20,497 nt of DNA from Planctomycetaceae bacterium UBA4732 (GTDB lineage: Bacteria > Planctomycetota > Planctomycetia > Gemmatales > Gemmataceae): positions 1 to 20,497 of the forward strand of contig DHJA01000110.1 of assembly GCA_002404095.1 (NCBI GenBank), given 5' to 3'. The notes under the pieces were generated by a model. The model searched no databases, was not told where the DNA came from, and saw only the letters and a list, made by a program, of their open reading frames with translations. The translations under genes were made by a program, and so were the position numbers. Of this stretch, positions 7,848 to 14,711 are shown in pieces; positions within the stretch are counted from its first letter, which is position 1; each line of letters begins with the position of its first letter.

Positions 7848-8165
7848 TCACGTCAACATCTCCATAAACCCCTGCAATTCCCCCGCGGCGTGGGCATCGC
7901 CCACGCGCTGCGCCACGGCCACGCCGGCGCGATAAACGGCTCGCGCCTCCTCGTCGCGCCCCAACCGCGCCAAGACCTGCCCCGCTTGGAGATAAGCCGG
8001 CACGTACTCCGGCGCCACGCGCAGCAACTCCGCGAACACCTTCGCCGCCGTCTCGTCCTCGCCCGCGCTGGCGTAATCCATCGCCAAACCGTACCGGGGA
8101 AACGGATCAGTCGGATCATCCGCCAGCATCTCTTCCAACCGCTCCCTACGTGACTTGGCTGCCAT
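7848..8165 (-). CDS. Small two-TPR protein (105 aa)
   Basis: Probable protein-protein interaction module of cytoplasmic location; no catalytic residues. Two tetratricopeptide-like helix pairs can be traced at about 22-55 (PFPRYGLAMDYASAGEDETA) and 56-89 (AYLQAGQVLARLGRDEEARA), preceded by a short basic N-terminus (MAAKSRRERLEEML) and followed by one capping helix. I chose the ATG at 8165 because GGAGG lies seven bases upstream; an extension to 8204 would add 13 residues without a ribosome site. It converges on the kinase gene, with the type A palindrome between them, and diverges from the protease gene with a gap of about 280 bp. Whether it works with the TPR kinase is not shown by the sequence. 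Confidence 0.88.
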   Translation of the reverse strand: MAAKSRRERLEEMLADDPTDPFPRYGLAMDYASAGEDETAAKVFAELLRVAPEYVPAYLQAGQVLARLGRDEEARAVYRAGVAVAQRVGDAHAAGELQGFMEMLT

Positions 8166-8397
8166 CGTCCGTCCTCCGCGAACTTTCGTTGTCTCCGTCC
8201 CCATACCGGCCCTTTTCTACGCCGCCTTCCTACGATGGGCAACTCACGCGCAATCGGAACCGTCGGCGCAACCGGCAAACCCGCTTTTCCGCGCGCCGTC
8301 GTCGCTTCCCTTACACGACCGGCCGCCGCCTTTATCCGCCGGCCGAGTCGCCATTCAGCGGACGGCGCGCGTTGGCCGAATCAAGAGAGCGACACCC

Positions 8398-8417
8398 CTC
8401 CGGATGCGAATCCGGGG
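8398..8417 (+). promoter_or_regulatory. Leader hairpin with GNRA-type loop upstream of the protease
   Basis: CTCCGGAT (8398-8405) pairs with ATCCGGGG (8410-8417) around a GCGA loop, with one G-U pair. It sits 30 bases before the ATG at 8448 and would be in the 5' leader if transcription starts upstream. Otherwise the 8166-8447 gap, which separates two divergent genes, is GC-rich and I see no convincing promoter boxes in it. It could be a regulatory or stabilising RNA hairpin, or one arm of another dispersed repeat. Confidence 0.45.
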
Positions 8418-8447
8418 ACCGCTCCTATTCGATAGCCGAGAGGCGAC

Positions 8448-9860
8448 ATGAGAACGCACACCTCCCTGTTGGCCGTTCTGATCCTGACCGCATCTCTCCC
8501 CGCCGCGGAACCCGTCCTCACTGGCCCAGCCCTGGTCCCGCCCCAGGTCGTCGGCCGTGAATGGAACCCGCGGCAAACCCCCGTCGTGGATGTGGTCAAG
8601 CGCGTCCGCAACGCCGTCGTCAACATTCACAGCGAACGCATGACCCGCGCCGGCGCCGCCGAGGAATTGCTCGCCTTGGAGCCTTCCCAAAACCGCGTCA
8701 ACGGCATGGGCACCGGAATTATAATCGACCCGCGCGGCTACATCATCACCAATCAGCACGTCGTCGAAGACGTCAACTCGCTGCGCGTGCGCATGGCCGA
8801 CGGCACCAGCCTGGCCGCTCGCGTCGTGGCGCGCGACCGGGATGCCGACCTGGCCCTGCTCAAAGTGGACGCCGGCCAGACGTTGGCGGTTGTACCGTTG
8901 GGCACCGCCAGCGACCTGATGGTCGGCGAAACCGTCATTGCCATCGGCAACGCCTACGGTTACGAACACACGGTATCGGTCGGCGTCGTCAGCGCCGTCG
9001 GCCGCGACGTGGCTTTGAACAAAGAAGTATCGTACAAGGCGCTTATTCAGACGGACGCCAGCATCAATCCGGGCAACTCCGGCGGCCCGCTCCTGAACAT
9101 CAACGGCGAATTGATCGGCGTCAACGTGGCGATCCGGGCCGGCGCCCAGGGCATCGGTTTCGCCATCCCCGTGGACGCGGTCATCAAATCGGCGGCCGGC
9201 ATGATGGACGGCAGGGTGGACGGGACCGGCCTCGGCCTCGGCGTCCACGACGACGTGCATACCGGGAGCGACAACGGCGCCTGGCAGCGCAGCGTTATCG
9301 TGGATCGGGTGGACGCGGCCAGCGCCGCGGGTAAGGCCGGCCTGCAACGCGGTGACGTGGTGACGCGGGTCGGCGATGTGGCCGTCAACAGCAGCCTCGA
9401 CCTGCAACGCGGCTTCCTCGAACACATCGCCGGCGATCATATCGCCTTGGTCGTCAAGCGCAACGGCGTTGAGCAAAAGACGGAGATGATCCTCCAGTCC
9501 ACGCGTCCGGCCGCCGCGCCGGCGGCGGCTATTCCGACCGCTTCCCTTCCGACCGACGACGTGGTATGGCACAAGCTCGGCGTGCGGCTACGGGCCGTCG
9601 CGGCGGACGCGATGGTATCCAGCAATCCGGCGCTCCACGGCGGCTTGACGGTGACGGAAGTGCGCGCGGACGGCCCCGCAGCCAAGGCGGGCATCCAACG
9701 CGGCGACGTGCTGGTCGGCCTGCATCAGTGGGAAATGCTCACACCGGACAACGTGCTGTACGTCCTCAACAACGCCGACCTTGCCACGTTCAATCCGGTG
9801 CGGTTCTATGTTCTTCGCGCCGGGCAGGTCCATCGCGGTACGGTGCAAACCGCCGACTGA
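8448..9860 (+). CDS. HtrA/Deg-type serine protease with two PDZ domains (470 aa)
   Basis: Periplasmic quality-control type protease. The first 20 residues form a signal peptide (MRTHTSLLAVLILTASLPAA) with cleavage likely near AA-EP. The trypsin-like domain covers about 45-250 with the catalytic triad H104 (ITNQHVVEDV), D134 (RDADLALLKV) and S211 (INPGNSGGPLL). A first PDZ domain runs over about 258-350 (KAGLQRGDVV), then an Ala/Pro linker, and a second PDZ over about 375-465 (KAGIQRGDVL). The length and order match DegP/DegQ-type proteins. The ATG at 8448 follows GAGAGG and the leader hairpin described separately. The gene stands alone, divergent from the TPR protein, and is followed by a type A palindrome. 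Paralogues are common, so I give no symbol. Confidence 0.95.
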   Translation: MRTHTSLLAVLILTASLPAAEPVLTGPALVPPQVVGREWNPRQTPVVDVVKRVRNAVVNIHSERMTRAGAAEELLALEPSQNRVNGMGTGIIIDPRGYIITNQHVVEDVNSLRVRMADGTSLAARVVARDRDADLALLKVDAGQTLAVVPLGTASDLMVGETVIAIGNAYGYEHTVSVGVVSAVGRDVALNKEVSYKALIQTDASINPGNSGGPLLNINGELIGVNVAIRAGAQGIGFAIPVDAVIKSAAGMMDGRVDGTGLGLGVHDDVHTGSDNGAWQRSVIVDRVDAASAAGKAGLQRGDVVTRVGDVAVNSSLDLQRGFLEHIAGDHIALVVKRNGVEQKTEMILQSTRPAAAPAAAIPTASLPTDDVVWHKLGVRLRAVAADAMVSSNPALHGGLTVTEVRADGPAAKAGIQRGDVLVGLHQWEMLTPDNVLYVLNNADLATFNPVRFYVLRAGQVHRGTVQTAD

Positions 9861-9900
9861 TTCTGCGAATGCAAGTTCTTTTACCCCTCTTAGCGCGGTC

Positions 9901-9963
9901 GTTTAGCCGCGACCCGAAGGGGAGCGCGTCTCTCTCTCGCTCCCCTTCGGGTCGCGGCTAAAC
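9901..9963. terminator. REP-like palindrome, type A, second copy
   Basis: Perfect 26-bp arms (9901-9926 and 9938-9963) separated by an 11-base pyrimidine-rich loop (CGTCTCTCTCT). The arm begins GTTTAGCCGCGACC and ends GGGGAGCG, the same sequence as the element at 7765, with only the loop and inner three pairs differing. It lies 40 bases after the protease stop. The next gene is on the same strand, so this copy is not at a convergent junction. Terminator activity is possible; there is no U-tract. Confidence 0.85.
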
Positions 9964-9966
9964 GCT

Positions 9967-10003
9967 TTGTCTAACGCCCAACGTCTTGTCTAACATTGTC
10001 TAT
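9967..10003. repeat. Three short direct repeats TTGTCTA
   Basis: TTGTCTAAC occurs at 9967-9975 and 9986-9994 and TTGTCTAT at 9996-10003, spaced 19 and 10 bases apart. They lie about 80-120 bases upstream of a candidate promoter in an AT-richer gap, where a transcription factor could bind. Chance repetition cannot be excluded. Confidence 0.4.
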
Positions 10004-10084
10004 TTGACCCCCTCATGCCTGTCGATTACTGGTCATTTCACTCAGAATTAAGCCAAAAAACTAGCAGAAATCAGCCAAAACCGC

Positions 10085-10113
10085 TTGATCGCTATAGTGA
10101 ACATATCTATAGT
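10085..10113 (+). promoter_or_regulatory. Candidate sigma70-type promoter
   Basis: TTGATC (10085-10090) and TATAGT (10108-10113) are separated by exactly 17 bases within a locally AT-rich stretch, which is notable in this GC-rich DNA. It would drive the 10191 gene, leaving a leader of about 70 bases. The rest of the 9861-10190 gap holds the type A palindrome, the TTGTCTA repeats and no further gene I can support. The -35 box contains a GATC site. Confidence 0.5.
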
Positions 10114-10190
10114 TACGATATAAGCCCATGAGAGCCGGGCGTCAGGGAAAACGCTGCCTGAAGACGACGGCCAAGGACAGGAGAACGGAC

Positions 10191-10625
10191 ATGGAAAGCT
10201 GGCGGAAAGTATGGCGGGACGGGGTCGAGCCTTTGCTGTCGCTGGGCAGTCTGGAAGCGCTGCGAAACGGTCTGGCCAACGACGATCCACGGCTGTTGCA
10301 GGGGGCGACCACGACGCCGCCGCCGTTGCAGTGCGTGCAGGAGTGGCCGGTCGAGGCCGCGTGCGTCCTCGGCTACTGCGGCTGGGAGGGCGACGGCTTG
10401 GAGACGGTGGCGGAGGTCGAGGAATACTTCGCGCGCATGTGCTTCGAGATCGACCAGCGCCTGGGCGAACCGGCCGGCTGCCGGTGGTTCCTCAACTGGT
10501 ACGACGAGACGCCGCGCGACGAGATGCGGCAACGGCTGCTGGCGGAAGTCCACCGCGCCCTGGCCCGACGGCAGGGTGAGGACGAATTTGAAGAAGCGCC
10601 CCGAGTGGCGAGCCGGGTCGCGTAA
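10191..10625 (+). CDS. Protein of unknown function (144 aa)
   Basis: Not recognised. The protein is acidic and rich in Trp and Cys (WRKVWRDGVEPLLS, CVLGYCGWEGDGLE, CRWFLNWYDETP), probably helical and cytoplasmic, with no signal peptide or membrane segment. The start ATG at 10191 is chosen because AGGAG sits seven bases upstream; an ATG at 10128 would add 21 basic residues and would be nearly leaderless relative to the candidate promoter. The C-terminus is encoded by a REP-like repeat: the last residues RVASRVA and the TAA stop come from its sequence (10606-10635), suggesting the original end was changed by insertion. It is followed by the zinc-ribbon gene on the same strand and, convergently, an orphan methyltransferase, a small accessory-looking group. 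Confidence 0.78.
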   Translation: MESWRKVWRDGVEPLLSLGSLEALRNGLANDDPRLLQGATTTPPPLQCVQEWPVEAACVLGYCGWEGDGLETVAEVEEYFARMCFEIDQRLGEPAGCRWFLNWYDETPRDEMRQRLLAEVHRALARRQGEDEFEEAPRVASRVA

Positions 10626-10635
10626 GCGCCCGGAG
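10606..10635. repeat. Single REP-like unit, type B, at a gene 3' end
   Basis: The unit starts TGGCGAGCCGGGTCGCGTAA and continues GCGCCCGGAG. It folds as CCGGG(10613-10617)-T-CGC, a GTAA loop (10622-10625), GCG-CCCGG (10626-10633). It matches one arm of the paired element at 10989-11071. The TAA within the loop is the stop codon of the preceding gene. A fragment GCGCCCCGAG immediately precedes it (10596-10605), as if two units were partly stacked. Confidence 0.75.
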
Positions 10636-10690
10636 TTCGATGCAGTCGTCAATACGCAAACTCATTCATCATTCACTGGAGGAAAGAACC

Positions 10691-10984
10691 ATGATGTGTC
10701 GGCACTGTCAGCGCGTTCGGTCGAATCGTCCTCGCGGCCTCTGCTGGTCGTGCTATTACAAGCCGGGGGTGCGCGAAAAGTATCCGTCCACGAGCAAATA
10801 CGCCCGTCGCGGCGTGAGCGACTTTAACGGCCATCCGGCCGTGGCGGCCCGACCGACCGGCGCCGCGCCGGGTACGCCGGAGAAGGTGGCCGTGTTGGAG
10901 GAGCGCGCCCGCCTGGGCCTGTCGCTGTGGCACCCGTACGATGCGCCGATGGATGTGGAAAGCCGGAAGCTCGGCGTGGCATAA
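10691..10984 (+). CDS. Small zinc-ribbon protein (97 aa)
   Basis: The N-terminus carries two CxxC pairs, CRHC (C3, C6) and CWSC (C18, C21), eleven residues apart, a likely single zinc-binding site. It continues with a basic, Tyr-rich stretch (YYKPGVREKYPSTSKYARRG) that could bind nucleic acid, a Pro/Ala linker, and a C-terminal helix (EKVAVLEERARLGLSLWHP). I recognise this layout from planctomycete genomes but know of no assigned function. The start at 10691 (or the adjacent ATG at 10694) is fixed by GGAGGAAAG at 10678-10686. It follows the 10191 gene by 65 bp and converges on the methyltransferase with a large palindrome between. Phage or accessory origin is possible but unproven. Confidence 0.85.
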   Translation: MMCRHCQRVRSNRPRGLCWSCYYKPGVREKYPSTSKYARRGVSDFNGHPAVAARPTGAAPGTPEKVAVLEERARLGLSLWHPYDAPMDVESRKLGVA

Positions 10985-10988
10985 ACAC

Positions 10989-11071
10989 TGGCGAGCGGGG
11001 TCGCGTAAGCGCCCCGAGATGGTTGCAAGCGCTGAAACTATCTCGGGGCGCTTACGCGACCCCGCTCGCCA
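10989..11071. repeat. Paired REP-like palindrome, type B, at a convergent junction
   Basis: A perfect 32-bp stem is formed by 10989-11020 and 11040-11071, with further pairing inward around a loop near 11025-11035. The arm begins TGGCGAGCGGGGTCGCGTAA and ends GCGCCCCGAGAT. Each arm alone can fold with a GTAA loop (CGGGG-T-CGC-GTAA-GCG-CCCCG), so the whole is two REP-like units head to head. It fills nearly all of the space between the zinc-ribbon gene and the convergent methyltransferase, and could act as a bidirectional terminator. Confidence 0.85.
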
Positions 11072-11072
11072 A

Positions 11073-11921
11073 TTAGAAATTGCACCAAAGCACCTCCGTC
11101 TCGCGCCTTTTCTCTTTCCCATTCGCTGCGTTGTTGGGTAGATCGAACGTGTGCCGGTTCCAGCCGGTCAGCGCGCGGTCGTACAACTCCGACGGATAGC
11201 CCGACAGCATCACCTTGCCCTTGCACTGGCGCAGTACATCCAGCAATTCTTGATGGTCCGCTTCCGTCATTTCAAACGCATAGGCCGCCGTCGCCTTTCG
11301 CGTCTCATGGAGATAAGGCGGATCGCAATAGAACAATGTGTTAGGCGCATCCTCCCGACGAATCAAGTTCACGGCGGGCATGTTCTCGATAAGCACACGG
11401 CGAAGTCGGGCGTGGACCTCCGGCAGGCCGTCCACCGCGGACAGCCATTCGGAGACGTTGCCGTTCATCTCCCGACGGGTGCGGCTGCGCGTGACGGGCG
11501 TAAAGCCCTTCATCAGCCCCGACCGGCTCTGCCGACAGTCCACGAAGAACGCCGCGGCGTCGGCCACCGGATCGTTGCCGGAGGGCGTATGGGCATGAGC
11601 CGCTTCCCATTCCTCGCGCGCCACGGGGATCGCCTGAGCCATCCGCACGAACTTGGAGAAAGCCTCCTCGTCTCGCAGGACGCGCCAGAAGTTCACCAGT
11701 CGGCTGTTGACGTCGTTGGCCAACTCGGACGCGCCTTTGTTGGGCGGCAACCACAGGGATGGATCAGCCGGGTCGCGCAGCAATAGAACCGCGCCGCCGC
11801 CGAAGAAAGGCTCGACATAATGAAGGTGTCGCGGCATTAAGCCCACGATCCGAGACGCGAGATAATGCTTTCCGCCGTGCCACTTTAACGGAGGGGTCAA
11901 CGGGTGGGCAGACCGGCTCAT
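11073..11921 (-). CDS. D12-class DNA N6-adenine methyltransferase (282 aa), orphan
   Basis: Transfers a methyl group from S-adenosylmethionine to adenine in DNA. Family motifs are in the D12 (alpha) order: N-terminal PLKWHGGK (11-18), the SAM-binding motif I YVEPFFGGGAV (35-45), a long middle target-recognition region, the catalytic CDPPY (199-203), and the C-terminal ETEVLWCN. It is full length. Dam belongs to this class, but the recognition sequence cannot be read from the protein. No restriction endonuclease gene is nearby, so it is an orphan enzyme, with roles such as phage or accessory self-protection or regulation conceivable. The start codon at 11921 has a weak ribosome site; a candidate promoter lies at 11965-11994. 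The stop is one base past the type B palindrome. Confidence 0.93.
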   Translation of the reverse strand: MSRSAHPLTPPLKWHGGKHYLASRIVGLMPRHLHYVEPFFGGGAVLLLRDPADPSLWLPPNKGASELANDVNSRLVNFWRVLRDEEAFSKFVRMAQAIPVAREEWEAAHAHTPSGNDPVADAAAFFVDCRQSRSGLMKGFTPVTRSRTRREMNGNVSEWLSAVDGLPEVHARLRRVLIENMPAVNLIRREDAPNTLFYCDPPYLHETRKATAAYAFEMTEADHQELLDVLRQCKGKVMLSGYPSELYDRALTGWNRHTFDLPNNAANGKEKRRETEVLWCNF

Positions 11922-11964
11922 TTCGGGATTCTCGCGCGTCGTTGATCCGGGTCGGAACTAATTC

Positions 11965-11994
11965 TTTATAACACAGGAGAACGGATTTAGGCAA
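11965..11994 (-). promoter_or_regulatory. Candidate promoter for the methyltransferase
   Basis: Read on the minus strand, TTGCCT (11994-11989) and TATAAA (11970-11965) are 18 bases apart in the AT-richer gap between the divergent methyltransferase and GT-C-like genes. On the plus strand the same gap offers TTGATC (11942-11947) with TTATAA (11966-11971) 18 bases apart, a weaker candidate for the membrane protein gene. Both are pattern matches only. Confidence 0.35.
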
Positions 11995-12019
11995 GTAAGA
12001 CCTTATTGAGCTACGTTTT

Positions 12020-13348
12020 GTGCCAATTGCATCGGCTGGAAAGAACGCGGCATTCTGCGCCGCCGTGGCCGCGTTGCTGCTGGCGCCACATCTGACAAGC
12101 GGCCCGGCCCGCGTTTTCAGCGGCGACGAGCCGCATTACCTCCTCATGCTCAACAGCCTACTCAACGACGGCGACTTCGATCTGGCCAACAACTACGCCG
12201 CCGTTCACGCCGGCGGCAACCAGGCCGGCGAGGGCTACGCCGCGCTCCGTACACTCGACCATCACACGCAGCTGGTGATCGACGGCCGGCGCGTCGATTG
12301 GCGCGAGTTCTATGATTTCGTCAACGGCGATTGGGAAGCCGACGCCGACGGCGTGGTCCATCCCGTCCCCAAGCCCGGCGTCACGGCGCCGCCGCCCGGC
12401 GTTTCCGAATACTCCACCCATCAGTACGGCGGCGCCTTTCTGCTGGCGCCGCTGCTCTATCCGCTGCGCGACACGACCTGGCTGGAGCCGGCCGCGATCT
12501 TCTGCTCCGGCCTCGCCGTCGTCGGGGCGATGCTGTGCTATCGCATGTTGCTGCGCTGCTTCACGGACGACGCCTTCACCATCAACGCCGTCACCGCCGT
12601 CGCTTTCCTGGGTACGCCGATCTGGTTCTACGGGCGCTCGCTGTTTCTGGAAGGGATGCTGACGTGCTGCGTCGTCGGCGCCTATGCCCTGGCGCTGCGG
12701 AAGAAGTGGAGTTTTCTTCCCGGTATTCTCGTTGGAATCAGCATCCAGATGAAACCGAATCTGGCACTGGCCGCCTTGCCGCTGTTCGTAGATTTGCTGG
12801 CGCGGCGTGAGTGGAGGCGCGCCGTGACGATGGCGTTGCCGGTCGCCGCCTCGATCGGGTTGCTGGCATGGCTTTACGCAGAGCTGTACGGCTCGCCGTT
12901 GCGGCCGCCGCAGCCGTTTTTGTGGGGCAATTTCCTGGAAGGAGCGTCGGGGCTGCTGTTGGCGCCGGGAGTGGGGCTGCTGATTTTCTGTCCCATCGCC
13001 GTGCTGGCCTTCTTTTGTTGGCCGGCCTTCGTGCGCACGAAGGGCAGGGATGCGGCCTTGATGGGGATAGGCTTCGTCCTGTTCTTTCTCTTAATGGCGA
13101 GTTACCAGATCTGGAATGCTGGAATGTGTTACGGCCCGCGCCACCTCGTTCCGACGCTGCCGTTACTGCTGGCGAGCCTGGTCATGCTGCCGGCCACGGC
13201 GTTCTATCGGAGCGCCATCGGCAAGGCGTTGACGTGGGGGCTGGCCGTGGTTTCCATCCTCGTCAACGGATTTGCCGTATTCTTTTACTGGCAATTCTGG
13301 GGCGTGAATCCGTATCAGAGGATCGCGACGATGTTGGGGTTTTACTGA
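12020..13348 (+). CDS. Polytopic membrane protein, GT-C glycosyltransferase-like (442 aa)
   Basis: An integral membrane protein with one N-terminal helix (about 8-24), a large extracytoplasmic loop (about 30-140), and around eight more hydrophobic helices to the C-terminus (for example GFVLFFLLMASYQIW). The first loop opens with SGDEPHYLLMLNSLL (34-48); an acidic pair just after the first helix followed by a long loop is typical of GT-C transferases such as the PMT/ArnT group, which use lipid-linked sugars. Transferase activity is therefore an inference from topology and the DEPHY motif, and the acceptor is unknown. The GTG start at 12020 is the best available, although its ribosome site is weak. 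It stands alone between the divergent methyltransferase and the convergent BMC operon, and a palindrome follows its stop. Confidence 0.8.
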   Translation: MPIASAGKNAAFCAAVAALLLAPHLTSGPARVFSGDEPHYLLMLNSLLNDGDFDLANNYAAVHAGGNQAGEGYAALRTLDHHTQLVIDGRRVDWREFYDFVNGDWEADADGVVHPVPKPGVTAPPPGVSEYSTHQYGGAFLLAPLLYPLRDTTWLEPAAIFCSGLAVVGAMLCYRMLLRCFTDDAFTINAVTAVAFLGTPIWFYGRSLFLEGMLTCCVVGAYALALRKKWSFLPGILVGISIQMKPNLALAALPLFVDLLARREWRRAVTMALPVAASIGLLAWLYAELYGSPLRPPQPFLWGNFLEGASGLLLAPGVGLLIFCPIAVLAFFCWPAFVRTKGRDAALMGIGFVLFFLLMASYQIWNAGMCYGPRHLVPTLPLLLASLVMLPATAFYRSAIGKALTWGLAVVSILVNGFAVFFYWQFWGVNPYQRIATMLGFY

Positions 13349-13365
13349 CGAGAGAAAGATACTAA

Positions 13366-13414
13366 CCCGAAGCGCAAGCGAGGGATGCGGTCGAAAACCT
13401 CGCTTGCGCTCGGG
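13366..13414. terminator. REP-like palindrome, type C, at a convergent junction
   Basis: GCGCAAGCGAGG (13372-13383) pairs perfectly with CCTCGCTTGCGC (13398-13409) around a 14-base loop, and CCCGA / TCGGGG extend the stem imperfectly outside. The left arm alone can fold as CCC-GA-A-GC-GCAA-GC-GA-GGG with a GNRA loop, the same architecture as the type A arm. It lies between the GT-C-like gene and the last gene of the BMC operon, and could end both transcripts. Confidence 0.7.
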
Positions 13415-13423
13415 GCTTGTAGT

Positions 13424-14650
13424 TTATCCCAAAATCCGGTCCCAGCGCGCCTTGTGATACGCCATTTTCTGCGCCGAAGTCATCTTCGTGAAATCGACGC
13501 CGTTCGTCGCCGCCTTCTCTGCTTTGCCGTTGCACTTACCGCTGTTGCATCCGCATCCACACTCGGCGTGCGCTTTCTCCTTTGCCGCCGTCGGCGCGAT
13601 GCTGACGACCTTGCCATTGCCTCCATAACTCATCACATTTGTCTGCAATTGCATGTCGTCTTCCAGCGACCGTTGCGGCGTAACGCCGAGGCGCTGCAAA
13701 ACGCCGTGATAAGCACGTACCGCTTCTTCCGGCCCGACTTCGCCGTCGGCGATCAGGCGTAGGAAGCGGATAAACGCGAACTGGTTCTCGGCGTTGTTGA
13801 TTTTGCGGCCGAACAGCGCGACGCGGGCGCCGTACTTCTTCGCCTCGCTCAGCAACTTAAAGGCATCGTAGGTCGTGCCGGCGCCGCCGCCGAGGATGCC
13901 GACGATGAGGTTTGGATCGTAGTGAACCAGCTCCTCCATCGCCTGCGGCCCGTGGTAGACCATCTTGAGGAACAGAGGCCGGCCGGCGCCGGTGACGCCG
14001 CCGAGGGTGCGGACGATGGCGTCGTTGATGAACGCGGGAACCTGGCTGGCCTCGACCATATTCGGATTATTGGGGTCGAATATCTCCAGAAAGTGACGGA
14101 AGCCTTTGCGCTCGCATTCCAGGCGGAATTGCTTGTACTCCTCCAGGGCGGCGCGGTCGAGGACCGTGTCGTTGTTGAAGGTGATGCTATAGAGGCCGAG
14201 GTCGGCGCCAAGGCGGCGTTCCTCCGGCTTGCACTCGACGCGGCCGCATTGAATGTGGTCGAGCGTGGCCGTGCGGAAAGGCAGCGACGGGTCGGTCGGG
14301 TAGCGTCCGCCGCGGACGATGTGTACGTCGGTGGTGTCGTTGGCGCGGGCGGCCGGCGTGACCGGGTTGTTGTCGAAGATGCGCTTTTGGATGGTCAGTA
14401 GCTCATTGGTGCTGGCCGACATCAGCATAATATCGACGAGCTTTTCCTCGACGATTTGCGTGATAATGTCACGAAATTCGGGCAGGCTGCGATAGCGGAC
14501 CTCGTTGGGATGGCTTTCCGGCGACTTGCCGGGGGCGCCGATGGACAAAGCCATGTCGGCGTCCTTGGCGTCGGCGAGGATGAAATCCTTGCAGCCTTGG
14601 GGATCGCTGTGGATTCGCGATAGTTTTGTATCAAGCGATTTTGCAGTCAT
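13424..14650 (-). CDS. DhnA-like class I aldolase-fold protein with Cys-rich tail (408 aa)
   Basis: Last gene of the BMC operon. The region of about 20-325 looks like a TIM barrel. The end of the barrel resembles DhnA/LsrF-type class I aldolases: PLFLKMVYHG (225-234) with K229 as candidate Schiff-base lysine, a phosphate-binding-like ILGGGAGTTYDAF (252-264) and ALFGRKINNAENQF (278-291). A carbohydrate-phosphate aldolase or related lyase is therefore plausible, but the substrate is unknown and the family is often left as hypothetical. After about 330 comes a flexible segment with a Cys cluster CGCGCNSGKC (364-373), then a short helix TKMTSAQKMAYHKARWDRIL that could be a shell-targeting peptide. 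The start ATG at 14650 lies 16 bases from the AATGAAG array, which separates it from the preceding gene. Confidence 0.75.
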   Translation of the reverse strand: MTAKSLDTKLSRIHSDPQGCKDFILADAKDADMALSIGAPGKSPESHPNEVRYRSLPEFRDIITQIVEEKLVDIMLMSASTNELLTIQKRIFDNNPVTPAARANDTTDVHIVRGGRYPTDPSLPFRTATLDHIQCGRVECKPEERRLGADLGLYSITFNNDTVLDRAALEEYKQFRLECERKGFRHFLEIFDPNNPNMVEASQVPAFINDAIVRTLGGVTGAGRPLFLKMVYHGPQAMEELVHYDPNLIVGILGGGAGTTYDAFKLLSEAKKYGARVALFGRKINNAENQFAFIRFLRLIADGEVGPEEAVRAYHGVLQRLGVTPQRSLEDDMQLQTNVMSYGGNGKVVSIAPTAAKEKAHAECGCGCNSGKCNGKAEKAATNGVDFTKMTSAQKMAYHKARWDRILG

Positions 14651-14665
14651 GGTCCACCAAACCCA

Positions 14666-14711
14666 AATGAAGAATGAAGAATGAAGAATGAAGAATGAAG
14701 AATGAAGAATT
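14666..14711. repeat. Tandem array (AATGAAG)x6, left side of inserted unit
   Basis: Six perfect copies of the 7-bp unit AATGAAG fill 14666-14707, followed by a partial AAT. The array directly abuts the TAA stop (14712-14710, minus strand) of the four-helix-bundle gene and ends 16 bases before the start of the aldolase-fold gene. It is the inverted counterpart of the array at 15096-15130. It has no obvious role in the BMC operon. Confidence 0.95.

Noticed and set aside
8355..9572. Long minus-strand frame opposite the protease gene
   Set aside because: The plus strand encodes a complete HtrA-like protease with signal peptide, triad and PDZ domains. The opposite frame has no recognisable motif.
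10191..11921. Prophage or restriction-modification system
   Set aside because: Only an orphan methyltransferase and two small proteins are present. No integrase, structural phage gene, restriction enzyme or attachment site is visible.
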